Source: Pyxidicoccus sp. MSG2 (lineage in GTDB: Bacteria > Myxococcota > Myxococcia > Myxococcales > Myxococcaceae). From it: DNA of 64,000 bases. Shown piece by piece: positions 42,589 to 54,724 of this stretch (positions within the stretch are counted from its first letter, which is position 1; the number at the start of each line of letters is the position of its first letter). The position numbers were made by a program, and so were the translations under genes. Location of the stretch: contig NZ_JAPNKC010000001.1 in NCBI RefSeq assembly GCF_026626705.1, forward strand, positions 2,790,001 to 2,854,000, read 5' to 3'. The notes under the pieces are model-generated. The model made no database searches. It was not told the origin of the DNA and worked only from the letters and a program-made list of their open reading frames with translations.

Positions 42589-43866
42589 TCAGCCCTGGCC
42601 GGGCAGCCCCGCGCGGATGGCGTCGAGGAGAATCCGGCAGCCCTCCGCGAGCTGCTCGGGGGGCGTGGTGAGCGGCGGCATGAGCTTCATGACGGAGTCG
42701 TCCCGGCCGCAGCACTCGATGATGAGCCCCTTCTCGAAGCAGCGGGAGGCGGCGCGCCGGGCCGCCTCGTTACCGCCCACGCGGGTGAGGTCCACGCCCG
42801 CCACCATGCCCGCGCCGCGCACCTCGATGTCCGGGTGCAGGGCCCGGGCGGCGGGCGCGAAGACGTCCCGCAGGTAGCGCGTGCCGTCGGCCAGGCCGTT
42901 GGTGAAGGCCGGGCGCGTCCAGTACTCCAGCGCCGCGGTGGCCGCGACGAAGGCCAGCTGGTTGCCCCGGAAGGTGCCGGTGTGCTCGCCCGGCTTCCAG
43001 TGGTCATGCTCGCGCCGCATCAGCACCAGCGACATGGGCAGGCCGTACCCGCCAATGGACTTGGACACCGTCACCAGGTCCGGCACCACGCCAGACGCCT
43101 CGAAGCTGAAGAAGTGGCCGGCGCGGCCCACGCCCGCCTGGATTTCGTCGCAGATGAGCAGCGCGCCGTACCTGTCACACACCGCGCGCAGCCCCTGCAT
43201 GAAGGCCGGCGAGCCCACGTAGATGCCGCCGTCGAGCTGCACCGGCTCCACGATGATGGCCGCCGGCGCGTCCACGCCGGAGGACGAATCCGCCAGCACC
43301 CGCTCCAGGTAGCCCACGGAGTCGAAGGGGCCCTGCGGCCCGGACTCGTACGGCACGAAGGACACGCCCACCGTGGGCACGCCCAGGTTGCGCCTCACCG
43401 AGGTGCTGCCCGTCACCGAGCCGCTGCCCATGCTCATGCCGTGGTAGCTGCCGCCGAAGGCGATGACGCCGGTGCGCCCCGTCACCCGCCGCGCCAGCTT
43501 CAGCGCGGCCTCCACCCCGTTGGCCCCCGTGGGGCCGCAGAACTGCACCTTGAAGTCCAGCTTCCGCGGCCGCAGCACGCCTTCGACGAAGGTGTCGAGG
43601 AAGCGCCGCTTCTCCACCGTGTACGCGTCCAGCGCGTGGATGATTCCCTCGGACTCCAGGTACGCCACCAGCTGCGCGCGAATCTCCGGCGGGTTGTGCC
43701 CGTAGTTGAGCGTCCCCGCGCCAGAGAAGAAGTCGGTATAGGCCTTCCCCGCTTCGTCCCAGATGGTGGCGTTGCGCGCGCGCGCGAACACCGTGGGAAA
43801 CACCCGCGAGTAGCTGCGGACGTTGGACTCGTACTCCTCGAAGACACGCACGCCGGAAGCTGCCAT
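42589..43866 (-). CDS. ectB: Diaminobutyrate-2-oxoglutarate aminotransferase (EctB-like)
   Basis: 425 residues, class III PLP aminotransferase. Begins VFEEYESNVRSYSRVFPTVF, typical of EctB/DABA transaminases; PLP sites include GPTGANGVEAALKLAR, CDEIQAGVGRAGHFFSFE and the lysine in VTVSKSIGGYGLP near residue 267. It would turn aspartate semialdehyde into L-2,4-diaminobutyrate (Dab) with glutamate as donor. No ectA or ectC is near, so not an ectoine locus. It is the last gene of the operon that starts with the acyl ligase-ACP gene and is convergent with the NRPS, so Dab supply for module 2 is the likely role. Start: ATG at 43866 with AGGAGG upstream. Confidence 0.9.
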   Translation of the reverse strand: MAASGVRVFEEYESNVRSYSRVFPTVFARARNATIWDEAGKAYTDFFSGAGTLNYGHNPPEIRAQLVAYLESEGIIHALDAYTVEKRRFLDTFVEGVLRPRKLDFKVQFCGPTGANGVEAALKLARRVTGRTGVIAFGGSYHGMSMGSGSVTGSTSVRRNLGVPTVGVSFVPYESGPQGPFDSVGYLERVLADSSSGVDAPAAIIVEPVQLDGGIYVGSPAFMQGLRAVCDRYGALLICDEIQAGVGRAGHFFSFEASGVVPDLVTVSKSIGGYGLPMSLVLMRREHDHWKPGEHTGTFRGNQLAFVAATAALEYWTRPAFTNGLADGTRYLRDVFAPAARALHPDIEVRGAGMVAGVDLTRVGGNEAARRAASRCFEKGLIIECCGRDDSVMKLMPPLTTPPEQLAEGCRILLDAIRAGLPGQG

Positions 43867-43899
43867 GGGGGGGACTCCTCCTGGTTGCTCGCGCCGGGG

Positions 43900-44685
43900 T
43901 TAGCGCGTGCGCCCTTCAATCCAGGCCTTGGTGAAGATGTTGGCGCTCAGCGGCGCCAGCTCGACGTCCTCGTAGCGTACCACCAGCCGCGTCCCCTCCT
44001 CCGACTCCATCTCCAGCACCTCCTTGTAGTGGTAGACGAGGTTGCCCGAAACGGGGTCCTTCACCCGCTGGTAGCCGCGGATGAGGTCGGTGCGCAGCAC
44101 CTTGCCGGAGGGCGCGTGGCCCACGCGCTTGACGATGTTGTGGTCCGCGTCCACCCACAGCCGCATCACCGGGAAGGCCACCTCCGACCCCGGCTTCGCC
44201 TTCAGCAGCAGCTTGCGGAACACCGTCCCATTCACCGTCTCCGGCGCCTCGTCCGTCGCGTCGTAGTCCTCCGCCAGCCGCGAGCGGTCGAAGTCCGCCT
44301 CGCAGGCGATGGTGCCCACGATGTTGCCGCGCCGCGTCGTCCGTTCCCACTGGCCGATGACGGGGTTGTACTCCCAGAGATTCTTTCCGATGCGCAGGAA
44401 GCCGCCGCCCGCCATGTGCTTCGGCTGGGTGATGAGGAAGATGAGGTCCTGGTGCGAGTCGCGCCGGTACACCTGGAGTTCGATGGCCATCTCCACGCCG
44501 TCCTTGCGAATCTCGCGCATGCGCACCACGCCCTTGTAGTCGCTGGCGAAGGAGAGCCGCTTGTCGATGAGCCGCAGCACCTCCTCCGCGCTGGGGGCGG
44601 GGGCCTTCTGCGTGTCCGCGGCGGACGCGGGCAGGGACAGCAGCAGCGCGGCGAGACAGGCAAAGAGCATGGACTTCGGACTCAT
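43900..44685 (-). CDS. LolA-like outer-membrane lipoprotein-sorting protein
   Basis: 261 residues with a cleavable signal peptide (LFACLAALLLSLPASA, then AD), no lipobox. The mature part is the one-domain open beta barrel of the LolA/LppX type (SDYKGVVRMREIRKDG, AIELQVYRRDSHQDLIFLI, GIGKNLWEYNPVIGQW-like). Such proteins carry lipids or acylated proteins through the periplasm. It overlaps the upstream FtsX gene by ATGA (start ATG at 44685), so the two are translated together, and is 33 bases from ectB. It may carry a lipopeptide or a lipoprotein. Confidence 0.85.
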   Translation of the reverse strand: MSPKSMLFACLAALLLSLPASAADTQKAPAPSAEEVLRLIDKRLSFASDYKGVVRMREIRKDGVEMAIELQVYRRDSHQDLIFLITQPKHMAGGGFLRIGKNLWEYNPVIGQWERTTRRGNIVGTIACEADFDRSRLAEDYDATDEAPETVNGTVFRKLLLKAKPGSEVAFPVMRLWVDADHNIVKRVGHAPSGKVLRTDLIRGYQRVKDPVSGNLVYHYKEVLEMESEEGTRLVVRYEDVELAPLSANIFTKAWIEGRTR

Positions 44686-45980
44686 GTGAGGGACTCCATG
44701 GCGGAGCGGGGTTGCAGGGCGGCGGCGCGGAAGGCCGGGACGATGGAGGCCAGGCCCGCGGCGGTGGTGACGAGGAACACGGCGAGCAGCGCGTCCGCGA
44801 GCCGGGGCTGGAGCGGCAGCGTGGCGCTGAAGAAGAGGTTGGAGACGGGCTCGGGCAGCGGCACCGAGTCGCCCAGCAGCGCGCACAGGCCGGCGGACAC
44901 GGCCGCGCCCGCGGCGGACGCGAGGAGGCCCAGCAGCAGTCCCTCCAGCACGAAGAGCGCCACCACGGCGCGCCGGTGCATGCCCATGGCCCGCAGGGTA
45001 CCGATTTCCCGCGTCCGCTCGCGCACCGCCACGCTGAGCGCGACGAACAGGCCGGTGATGACCACGGACATGAGGCCGAGCGCCACCAGCACCGTCAGCG
45101 CCGCGAGCCCCGCGGTGACGAAGGACAGGAAGGAGGACTCGTCCTCCCAGCTCGTCACGTCCAGCCGCTGGCCCGTCCACGGCTCACGCAGCAGCGGGGC
45201 CAGCTTGTCGCCATAGGACTCGTGCGTGGCGGGCAGCACCTCGAAGCGCGCGTCGCGCAGCGCCTGGCGCAACCGGTCCGCCACCTCGTCGGTGTCCACC
45301 TGCCCGTCACACACCCACTGGAGCACGCCGGCCGCCTCGGGGCGGTAGCCACCCAGCTCGCGCAGCGTGGCGTTGGAGACGAGGATGCCCGCGGCCTCGC
45401 CCAGCAGGCCCGCGCGCCGTGTAATCGCGGCCACCTCCACGTCCAGGGCGTTGCGCCGCCCGTCCGGCAGCCGCCCGTAGAGCGTGGCCATGTCGCCCAC
45501 GCGCACCTTCAGGCGCTCGGCCAGCACCGAGGACAGCGCCACCGTGCGCGGCCGCGCCAGCGACTCCAGCGCGCCGTCCGTCGCCTTCAGCGACTGGAGG
45601 TCCGGCTCGCGGGTGATGTCCACGCCCACCACGTACGAGCGCGTGCGCTGCCGGCCCGCGCCCACCGTGGCGTGGCCGCGCCCGCGCTCGCGCCAGCGGC
45701 ACCCGGCGGGCCTCAGCGGCTCCACCGCGGCCCGCACCGGCCCCGAATCTCCGATGACGGGCGCCAGCGCGTCTGGATGCGCCTTGAAGTAGCCACCCAC
45801 GTTGACGTCACCGGCCAGCAGCGCCGTCACCGCCTCGCGCTGGGAGGACGCCACGCCCACGTGCAGGGCGCGCAGCCCCACCAGCACCGCGCTGGCGCCG
45901 GCCAGCATCAGGATGAGCAGCAGCCCGTTCTCCCGGTGGGCCAGCAGGTTGCGCAGGGCGATTCGCAGCAGGGCCCTCAT
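44682..45980 (-). CDS. FtsX/MacB-type ABC permease (short)
   Basis: 432 residues. N-terminal membrane helix (LLLILMLAGASAVLVGL), a periplasmic MacB-PCD-like domain (about 45-265) and three C-terminal helices (AALTVLVALGLMSVVITGLFVALS; VVALFVLEGLLLGLLASAAGAAVSAGL; ALLAVFLVTTAAGLASIVPAF). This is the LolC/E-FtsX layout. It lies 3 bases after the first permease and overlaps the LolA-like gene. A strong GGAGGGGAG ribosome site precedes the ATG. No LolD-type ATPase is encoded here, so the ATPase must come from elsewhere. Confidence 0.88.
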   Translation of the reverse strand: MRALLRIALRNLLAHRENGLLLILMLAGASAVLVGLRALHVGVASSQREAVTALLAGDVNVGGYFKAHPDALAPVIGDSGPVRAAVEPLRPAGCRWRERGRGHATVGAGRQRTRSYVVGVDITREPDLQSLKATDGALESLARPRTVALSSVLAERLKVRVGDMATLYGRLPDGRRNALDVEVAAITRRAGLLGEAAGILVSNATLRELGGYRPEAAGVLQWVCDGQVDTDEVADRLRQALRDARFEVLPATHESYGDKLAPLLREPWTGQRLDVTSWEDESSFLSFVTAGLAALTVLVALGLMSVVITGLFVALSVAVRERTREIGTLRAMGMHRRAVVALFVLEGLLLGLLASAAGAAVSAGLCALLGDSVPLPEPVSNLFFSATLPLQPRLADALLAVFLVTTAAGLASIVPAFRAAALQPRSAMESLT

Positions 45981-45983
45981 CGC

Positions 45984-48029
45984 TCACTCCCCTCCCTGCC
46001 GCATGGCCACCAGCGGGGCCACCCGGCTGCCGCGCCACGCCGGTAGCAGCGCCGCGCCGGCCACCACGCCCACCACGCCCACCACCACCGCCACCGCGTG
46101 CGCCCACTCCAGCCTCGGCACCAGCACGGGCCCGCCCAGGAAGAGCTGCAGCGCCGCGTCCTCCACCGGAATGCCGCCGCCCGCGCCACCCAGAATCAGC
46201 GCCGCGCCCAGCCCGGCGCCCAGCGCTCCGCCCACGAACCCCAGCACGAGCCCCTCCGCCAGCAGCACGACGAACACCTCACGCCGGTGCATGCCCACCG
46301 CGCGCAGCGTCCCCACCTCCGCCACGCGCTCGCGCGCCAGCAGCAGCAGCGTGCCCGTGGCCACCAGCAGCACGAAGAAGGAGATGAGCGCGGCGATGGC
46401 CAGCAGCAGCACCTGCGCCATGCCCACCACGCCGCCCACGAAGCCTCCCGCCTCCTCCCAGCCCACCGTCTTCAGCGACAGGCCCTTCGCCGTGGCGAGC
46501 TCCTGGATGCGCGCGGCCACCGCATCCGCGGGGACGTCCGGCGCCAGCACCACCGCGGCGTGGAGGATGCTGCCCGAGCGCACCTCCTCATCGGTGAAGG
46601 TGGGCGGCGGACCCTCGGCCCGCGTGAGGGCCGTGTCCTGCCGCGCGGGCGCCGCCGGGGCGTCCTCGATGGTGGGCGGCACGAGCGACTCCGGCGAGGC
46701 GTCCACGGAGGCGCCCGCCAGCCCCAGCGACGCGACGAGCCGCCGCGTCTCCTCCTGCTCCGCTCGCGTGGGCCGCCCGGTGAGGTGGCGCAGCGTGACG
46801 AGGTCCACCAGGCTGGTGATGTTGACGCGGCTGAAGTCCCCGCCCAACCCCTTGAAGCGGTAGGTGCCCCAGACGCGCACCGGCACGCCGGGGCTGGGCT
46901 CCACGCTGCCCTTGAGCACCAGCGTGTCGCCGGGCTTCACGCGGTACAGCGGCAGGTGCGGGGCCAGTTCCTGGTAGAAGGCCGCATAGCGCGGCGCGAA
47001 GGTGGCGTCGTCCAGGGTGAGGAAGTCCTCCAGCAGCGCCTCCAGCGCCCCCGGGTGGCCCTGCACGCGCTCCAGCGCGGCGCGCAGCGCGGTGGCCTGC
47101 TCCTGCTCCAGCCGCGACACCAGCTCCGGCACGTCCCCGCGGTTGCGCTCCACCAGCGTGCGCAGCCCCTCGTCTCCGGCCAGGGTGGCGCCCCGGGCCA
47201 GGCCCCGGGACACCTCGTCCAGGCGCCAGGCGATGGGCAGCTTGAAGTTCTGCTCCCACGCGCCGTGGCCCAGCATCAGCCCCCGGCTGCCCTCCGGCGG
47301 AAGCTGCCCGGTGACGACCTCCACGCGAGGAAAGGCGCCGGCGAAGCGGGGCAGCTCCGTGCCCATCAGATCCAGCTCCACCGCCTCACCCTCGCCCAGC
47401 TGCCGGGCCACCCGGTTCTCCAGCAGCTCCAGCGTGGGCAGCGGCTCCGCCAGGAAGCGCTGCTGGAAGCCGGGCGCGAGGACGGACTCCAGCGCGCGCC
47501 GGTCCTCCTCGTGCTCCGCGCCCACGGTGAAGGCGTCCGCGTGGCGGGCGGCCTCGCGGGCGACGCGGCGCAGCGTCGCCTCCAGGTCCTCCGCCCGCCG
47601 CGCCAGCCTCGCGTCGCGCTCCGGCGAGGGCGGCTCGCGCACCACGGCGCGCAGCGCGGCCAGCATCTCGTCCAGGTAGTTGCCGCGGAACACCGTGGCC
47701 CGATTCACCTCCAGCGGCACCACCTCGCGCACGCCCTCCACGCCGCGCACCAGCGCCTCCACGGCCGGGTAGTCCGCGAAGGGCTCCAGCGTGGGCGGGC
47801 CGTTGGGGCCGAAGACGAGCAGCGGCGACTCGGGCGAGCGCGCGTCGTACACCTGGAGGTGCCCGGCGCCGCTCTCGATGAGGGTGCGCCGCGTGCCGTC
47901 ATGGATGCTGGCCACCAGCGCCACGCCCACCGTCAGCACGGCCGCCGCGCCCGCCGCGAGCAGGCCGACAATCCAGCTCCGCGGACGGGACCTGATGCTC
48001 TGCAGCGCGAGCAATCCCAGCGTCAACAA
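45984..48029 (-). CDS. FtsX/MacB-type ABC permease (long)
   Basis: About 681 residues. One N-terminal helix (SWIVGLLAAGAAAVLTVGVALVA), then an unusually long periplasmic part of roughly 450 residues, then the FtsX helices (VLLLAIAALISFFVLLVATGTLLLL; FVVLLAEGLVLGFVGGALGAGLGAAL; AVVVGVVGVVAGAALL). Start is uncertain: I took TTG at 48029 with CCGGGAG just upstream, because the frame continues to 48131 without a good site. Pairs with the next permease as a LolCE-like heterodimer. It follows the ligase-KR-ACP gene by 117 bases on the same strand. Confidence 0.85.
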   Translation of the reverse strand: MLTLGLLALQSIRSRPRSWIVGLLAAGAAAVLTVGVALVASIHDGTRRTLIESGAGHLQVYDARSPESPLLVFGPNGPPTLEPFADYPAVEALVRGVEGVREVVPLEVNRATVFRGNYLDEMLAALRAVVREPPSPERDARLARRAEDLEATLRRVAREAARHADAFTVGAEHEEDRRALESVLAPGFQQRFLAEPLPTLELLENRVARQLGEGEAVELDLMGTELPRFAGAFPRVEVVTGQLPPEGSRGLMLGHGAWEQNFKLPIAWRLDEVSRGLARGATLAGDEGLRTLVERNRGDVPELVSRLEQEQATALRAALERVQGHPGALEALLEDFLTLDDATFAPRYAAFYQELAPHLPLYRVKPGDTLVLKGSVEPSPGVPVRVWGTYRFKGLGGDFSRVNITSLVDLVTLRHLTGRPTRAEQEETRRLVASLGLAGASVDASPESLVPPTIEDAPAAPARQDTALTRAEGPPPTFTDEEVRSGSILHAAVVLAPDVPADAVAARIQELATAKGLSLKTVGWEEAGGFVGGVVGMAQVLLLAIAALISFFVLLVATGTLLLLARERVAEVGTLRAVGMHRREVFVVLLAEGLVLGFVGGALGAGLGAALILGGAGGGIPVEDAALQLFLGGPVLVPRLEWAHAVAVVVGVVGVVAGAALLPAWRGSRVAPLVAMRQGGE

Positions 48030-48146
48030 AGACTCCCGGTTGCGAGAAGATTGCTCCGAAAGGCCCCGCCCCACGAGACGGGCGGAGCCCACGAGCGCCG
48101 CAAGGTTAGAGAAGGGTCGCCACCGAGGCAAGCAACCCCCGGTGAT

Positions 48147-52061
<3,915 letters not shown>

Positions 52062-52155
52062 GTTCCGCGAGCCTACCAGCGCACCCCGGGTGGGTTGCAC
52101 GGGCTGGGGGGACGGACGAAGCTCTCGCACGTCCGCCCCCCCTTTCGAGGACTTC

Positions 52156-53676
52156 ATGCCGGCCTCCCCTCCCGCCGCGCCCGCCGCGCTGGCGCAGTCG
52201 CTCCACTTCTGGGCGCGCAACGCCTCCAACGAGTCGGCCCTGCTGCGCGCCAGCCTGCGCCTGGGCCTCTTCGACGCGCTTCCCGAGGAAGGCGCGGGCG
52301 AGCCGCTGCCGGTGTCCGGCCTGGCCCGGCGCCTGGCCGCCTCGGAGCGGGGCGTGCGGGCCCTCGTGGAGCTGCTCGCATGTCTGGGACTGGCGCGCCA
52401 GGACGACGCCCACGGCTACGCGCTGGCCTCCGGGACGGCGGCGCTGCTGCGCGACACGGCGCTGCGCGCGCGCCTGGACGCGGAGTTGCCGTGGTGGGGC
52501 CCCGACGGGCTCCTGGACGAGGCGGTGAAGCACGGCGGGCCGGTGGACTTCGAGGGCCGCCGCTGGGACGTGCCCGGCCACTACCGCGCGCTCTTCCTGG
52601 AGCCGCCCCCCGCCGCGAGCCCCGAGGCAGAGGCCTTCTTCGACTGCTTCGCCCGAGGCGCGCCGCGCATGCAGGTGCTCGTCACCGCGGCCCGGCTGGG
52701 AGTGCTGGAGCTGCTCGCCCGGCGGCCCCACACCCTCCCCGAGCTGGGCGCGGCCACGTACCTGAGCACGGACGGCCTGCGCCTGCTGGTGGAGCTGCTG
52801 GCGCGGCTGGGAATCGCACGGGCGGACGGCGCCGCGTGGGGCCTCACCGACGAGGCGCGCAAGGTGCTGGAGGGCAAGGCGCTGGCGTACCTCGTGCGCT
52901 CGCTGTCGGTGTCGGCGCGCTACTGGGAGGCGCTGGGCCGGCTGGACGAGACGGTGCGCCACGAGCGCTACATCCTGGACCTGAAGGACGCGGAGGTGAG
53001 CCGCCGCTTCTACGCGGACAACTCGCAGCAGCTCACGGCGGTGTTCGCCTCCCACTTCCAGCTCAGCGTGCGCGCCGCCACCACCGTCTCCCGGACGCAC
53101 CCGCTGGAGGGCGCCGCGGTGCTGGACATCGGCACGGGCTCGGGCGTGTGGGGCGCGGCCTTCGCGCGGGCCACGCCCACCACGCACGTCACCTACTTCG
53201 ACCAGGCGGTGGTGCTGGAGCAGGTGCGCCGCAACGTCGCGCAGCTGAAGGTGGAGGACCGGGCGCGCTTCTGGCCGGGGGACCTCTTCACCCAGGACTT
53301 CGGCACCGCCGCCTTCGACGTCATCATCCTTCCCCAGGTGCTCAACGTGCTGCGGCCGGAGGACGTGCCCGGCCTCTTCGCCCGGGTGGCGCGCGCGCTG
53401 AAGCCCGGAGGCGTGCTGCTCGTCGCCGAGTACGTCCTCAACGAGCGCCGCGACGGCCCGCTGGAGCACCTGTACTTCGGGCTGCGGCGCTTCATGACGA
53501 ACGAGGGAGACCTGCTCTCCTTCTCCGAGTACGCGCGGCTGCTCTCCGGCGTGGGCCTCACCTCCAGCGTGTGTCTGCCGCTCCCCACGCAGGAGCTGGT
53601 CCTCGCCGCGAGGCCCGGCGTGGCGCTGCCCTCGGAGCTGGCGCCGCACGCGCGCCCCACACCCGCCGCGGCCTGA
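52156..53676 (+). CDS. SAM methyltransferase with duplicated winged-helix dimerisation domain (1)
   Basis: 506 residues. N-terminal part holds two copies of the winged-helix dimerisation module of O-methyltransferases: first at ~10-130 (LHFWARNASNESALLRASLRLGLFDAL), second at ~170-260 (MQVLVTAARLGVLELLARRPHTLPEL). The SAM site VLDIGTGSGVWGAAF is near 322, then a Rossmann core to about 450. Ends with VLAARPGVALPSELAPHARP. Usual members of this group have one such module. A paralogue with the same double layout is at 55914-57404. Likely O- (or N-) methylates the NRPS product or its precursor. ATG at 52156, 94 bases from the ligase gene. Confidence 0.85.
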   Translation: MPASPPAAPAALAQSLHFWARNASNESALLRASLRLGLFDALPEEGAGEPLPVSGLARRLAASERGVRALVELLACLGLARQDDAHGYALASGTAALLRDTALRARLDAELPWWGPDGLLDEAVKHGGPVDFEGRRWDVPGHYRALFLEPPPAASPEAEAFFDCFARGAPRMQVLVTAARLGVLELLARRPHTLPELGAATYLSTDGLRLLVELLARLGIARADGAAWGLTDEARKVLEGKALAYLVRSLSVSARYWEALGRLDETVRHERYILDLKDAEVSRRFYADNSQQLTAVFASHFQLSVRAATTVSRTHPLEGAAVLDIGTGSGVWGAAFARATPTTHVTYFDQAVVLEQVRRNVAQLKVEDRARFWPGDLFTQDFGTAAFDVIILPQVLNVLRPEDVPGLFARVARALKPGGVLLVAEYVLNERRDGPLEHLYFGLRRFMTNEGDLLSFSEYARLLSGVGLTSSVCLPLPTQELVLAARPGVALPSELAPHARPTPAAA

Positions 53677-53699
53677 CGCGGCGCGCCCGAACCGTCAAC

Positions 53700-53729
53700 T
53701 TGCCGGGGACGCCGCGCGCCAGCTAGCGT
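53700..53729 (+). promoter_or_regulatory. Candidate sigma-70-like promoter for the desaturase
   Basis: TTGCCG (53700-53705), 18 bases, TAGCGT (53724-53729), 38 bases before the ATG at 53768. The -35 matches TTGACA at four of six positions. AGGTCCCCCG before the ATG is a weak ribosome site. Confidence 0.45.
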
Positions 53730-53767
53730 CCCTGCCTCCTGCGTCCCTCTGCCCGGAAGGTCCCCCG

Positions 53768-54721
53768 ATGCGCCCCGCTCGGATGGTGGACAGCCCCGCC
53801 GCGCCCGCTCCGCGCCCCGGCTCCATCGCCACGCGGCTGAGGGCCGGGTACGCGCGGCAGGTGGCCTCATTGGGCTTCCAGGCACAGCCGCTGCCGTCCG
53901 CGCTGGTCCACCTGGTCCTCCATGTGGGGCTCGCCGCGGGCGCGGCGCTGGGCACGCACCGGCTGATGCAGGCGTCCACGCTGGCCGGCTGGGCGCTCTA
54001 CCCGCTGGCGGCCTTCTTCATCGCCACCCGCTTCCGGGCGTTGGGCAACATGCTCCACGAGGCCTGTCACGGCATCCTCGTGCAGGGCAAGCGCCGCAAC
54101 CGCGCCCTGGGGCATCTGCTGGCCATCATCGACCTCACCGCGCTGGAGCCCTACACGCGCGAGCACTTCACCCACCACGTCCACCTGGGGGACGCGGAGC
54201 GGGATCTGGACTTCGTGCCCCGCCGCCGCTTCGGCTTCGCGGACCCCACGCTGCCCTTCGTCCGCGCCCACCTGCTGCGGCCGCTGCGCCTGGTCCACCT
54301 GCCCGCCTTCCTGCGGCCCGTCTTCTTCCACCGCGAGGACCCGGCGTGGGTGTCCGCCTGCCGCTTCGCCTTCCTCGGGGGGCTGGTGGCGCTGGCGCAG
54401 TGGGGCATCGGCTGGAAGGCCTTCCTGCTCTTCTACGCGCTGCCCTACCTCGTGCCCTACCAGGTCATCCGCTACTGGTCCGACGCGGTGGACCACGCGG
54501 GCATCGTCGGCGCCGCGGACGAGTTCCACCGCACGCGCAACCACCTCGTGCCCTGGGCCCCGCTGGGCGCCGTCCTCTTCCCGAGGCACGACGGCTACCA
54601 CCTGACGCACCACCTCTTCCCCGCCGTGCCCACCCGGGCCCAGGGGCGCGTCCACGCGCTGCTGCTGGAGGACCCGGACTACGCCGCGCGCGAGCACGCC
54701 CTCACCGCCCTGCTGCGCTGA
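53768..54721 (+). CDS. Membrane fatty acid desaturase/hydroxylase
   Basis: 317 residues. The three histidine boxes of the membrane di-iron family are present: HEACH near 97, HFTHH near 134 and HLTHH near 277. Hydrophobic segments flank them (SALVHLVLHVGLAAGAALG; GWALYPLAAFFIA; GGLVALAQWGIGWKAFLLFYAL). It would desaturate or hydroxylate an acyl chain, or an amino acid on a carrier, as some NRPS-linked members do. Own candidate promoter; convergent with the aminotransferase (3-base gap). Place in the cluster suggests work on the acyl starter. Confidence 0.87.
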   Translation: MRPARMVDSPAAPAPRPGSIATRLRAGYARQVASLGFQAQPLPSALVHLVLHVGLAAGAALGTHRLMQASTLAGWALYPLAAFFIATRFRALGNMLHEACHGILVQGKRRNRALGHLLAIIDLTALEPYTREHFTHHVHLGDAERDLDFVPRRRFGFADPTLPFVRAHLLRPLRLVHLPAFLRPVFFHREDPAWVSACRFAFLGGLVALAQWGIGWKAFLLFYALPYLVPYQVIRYWSDAVDHAGIVGAADEFHRTRNHLVPWAPLGAVLFPRHDGYHLTHHLFPAVPTRAQGRVHALLLEDPDYAAREHALTALLR

Positions 54722-54724
54722 AGC

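Noticed and set aside
42589..43866. Ectoine biosynthesis locus
   Set aside because: The EctB-like gene is alone; no ectA, ectC or ectD is found nearby, and the operon partners are NRPS-related.
48029..48146. Small gene between the ligase-ACP gene and the first permease
   Set aside because: The only frame is the upstream extension of the permease; no separate start with a ribosome site is seen.
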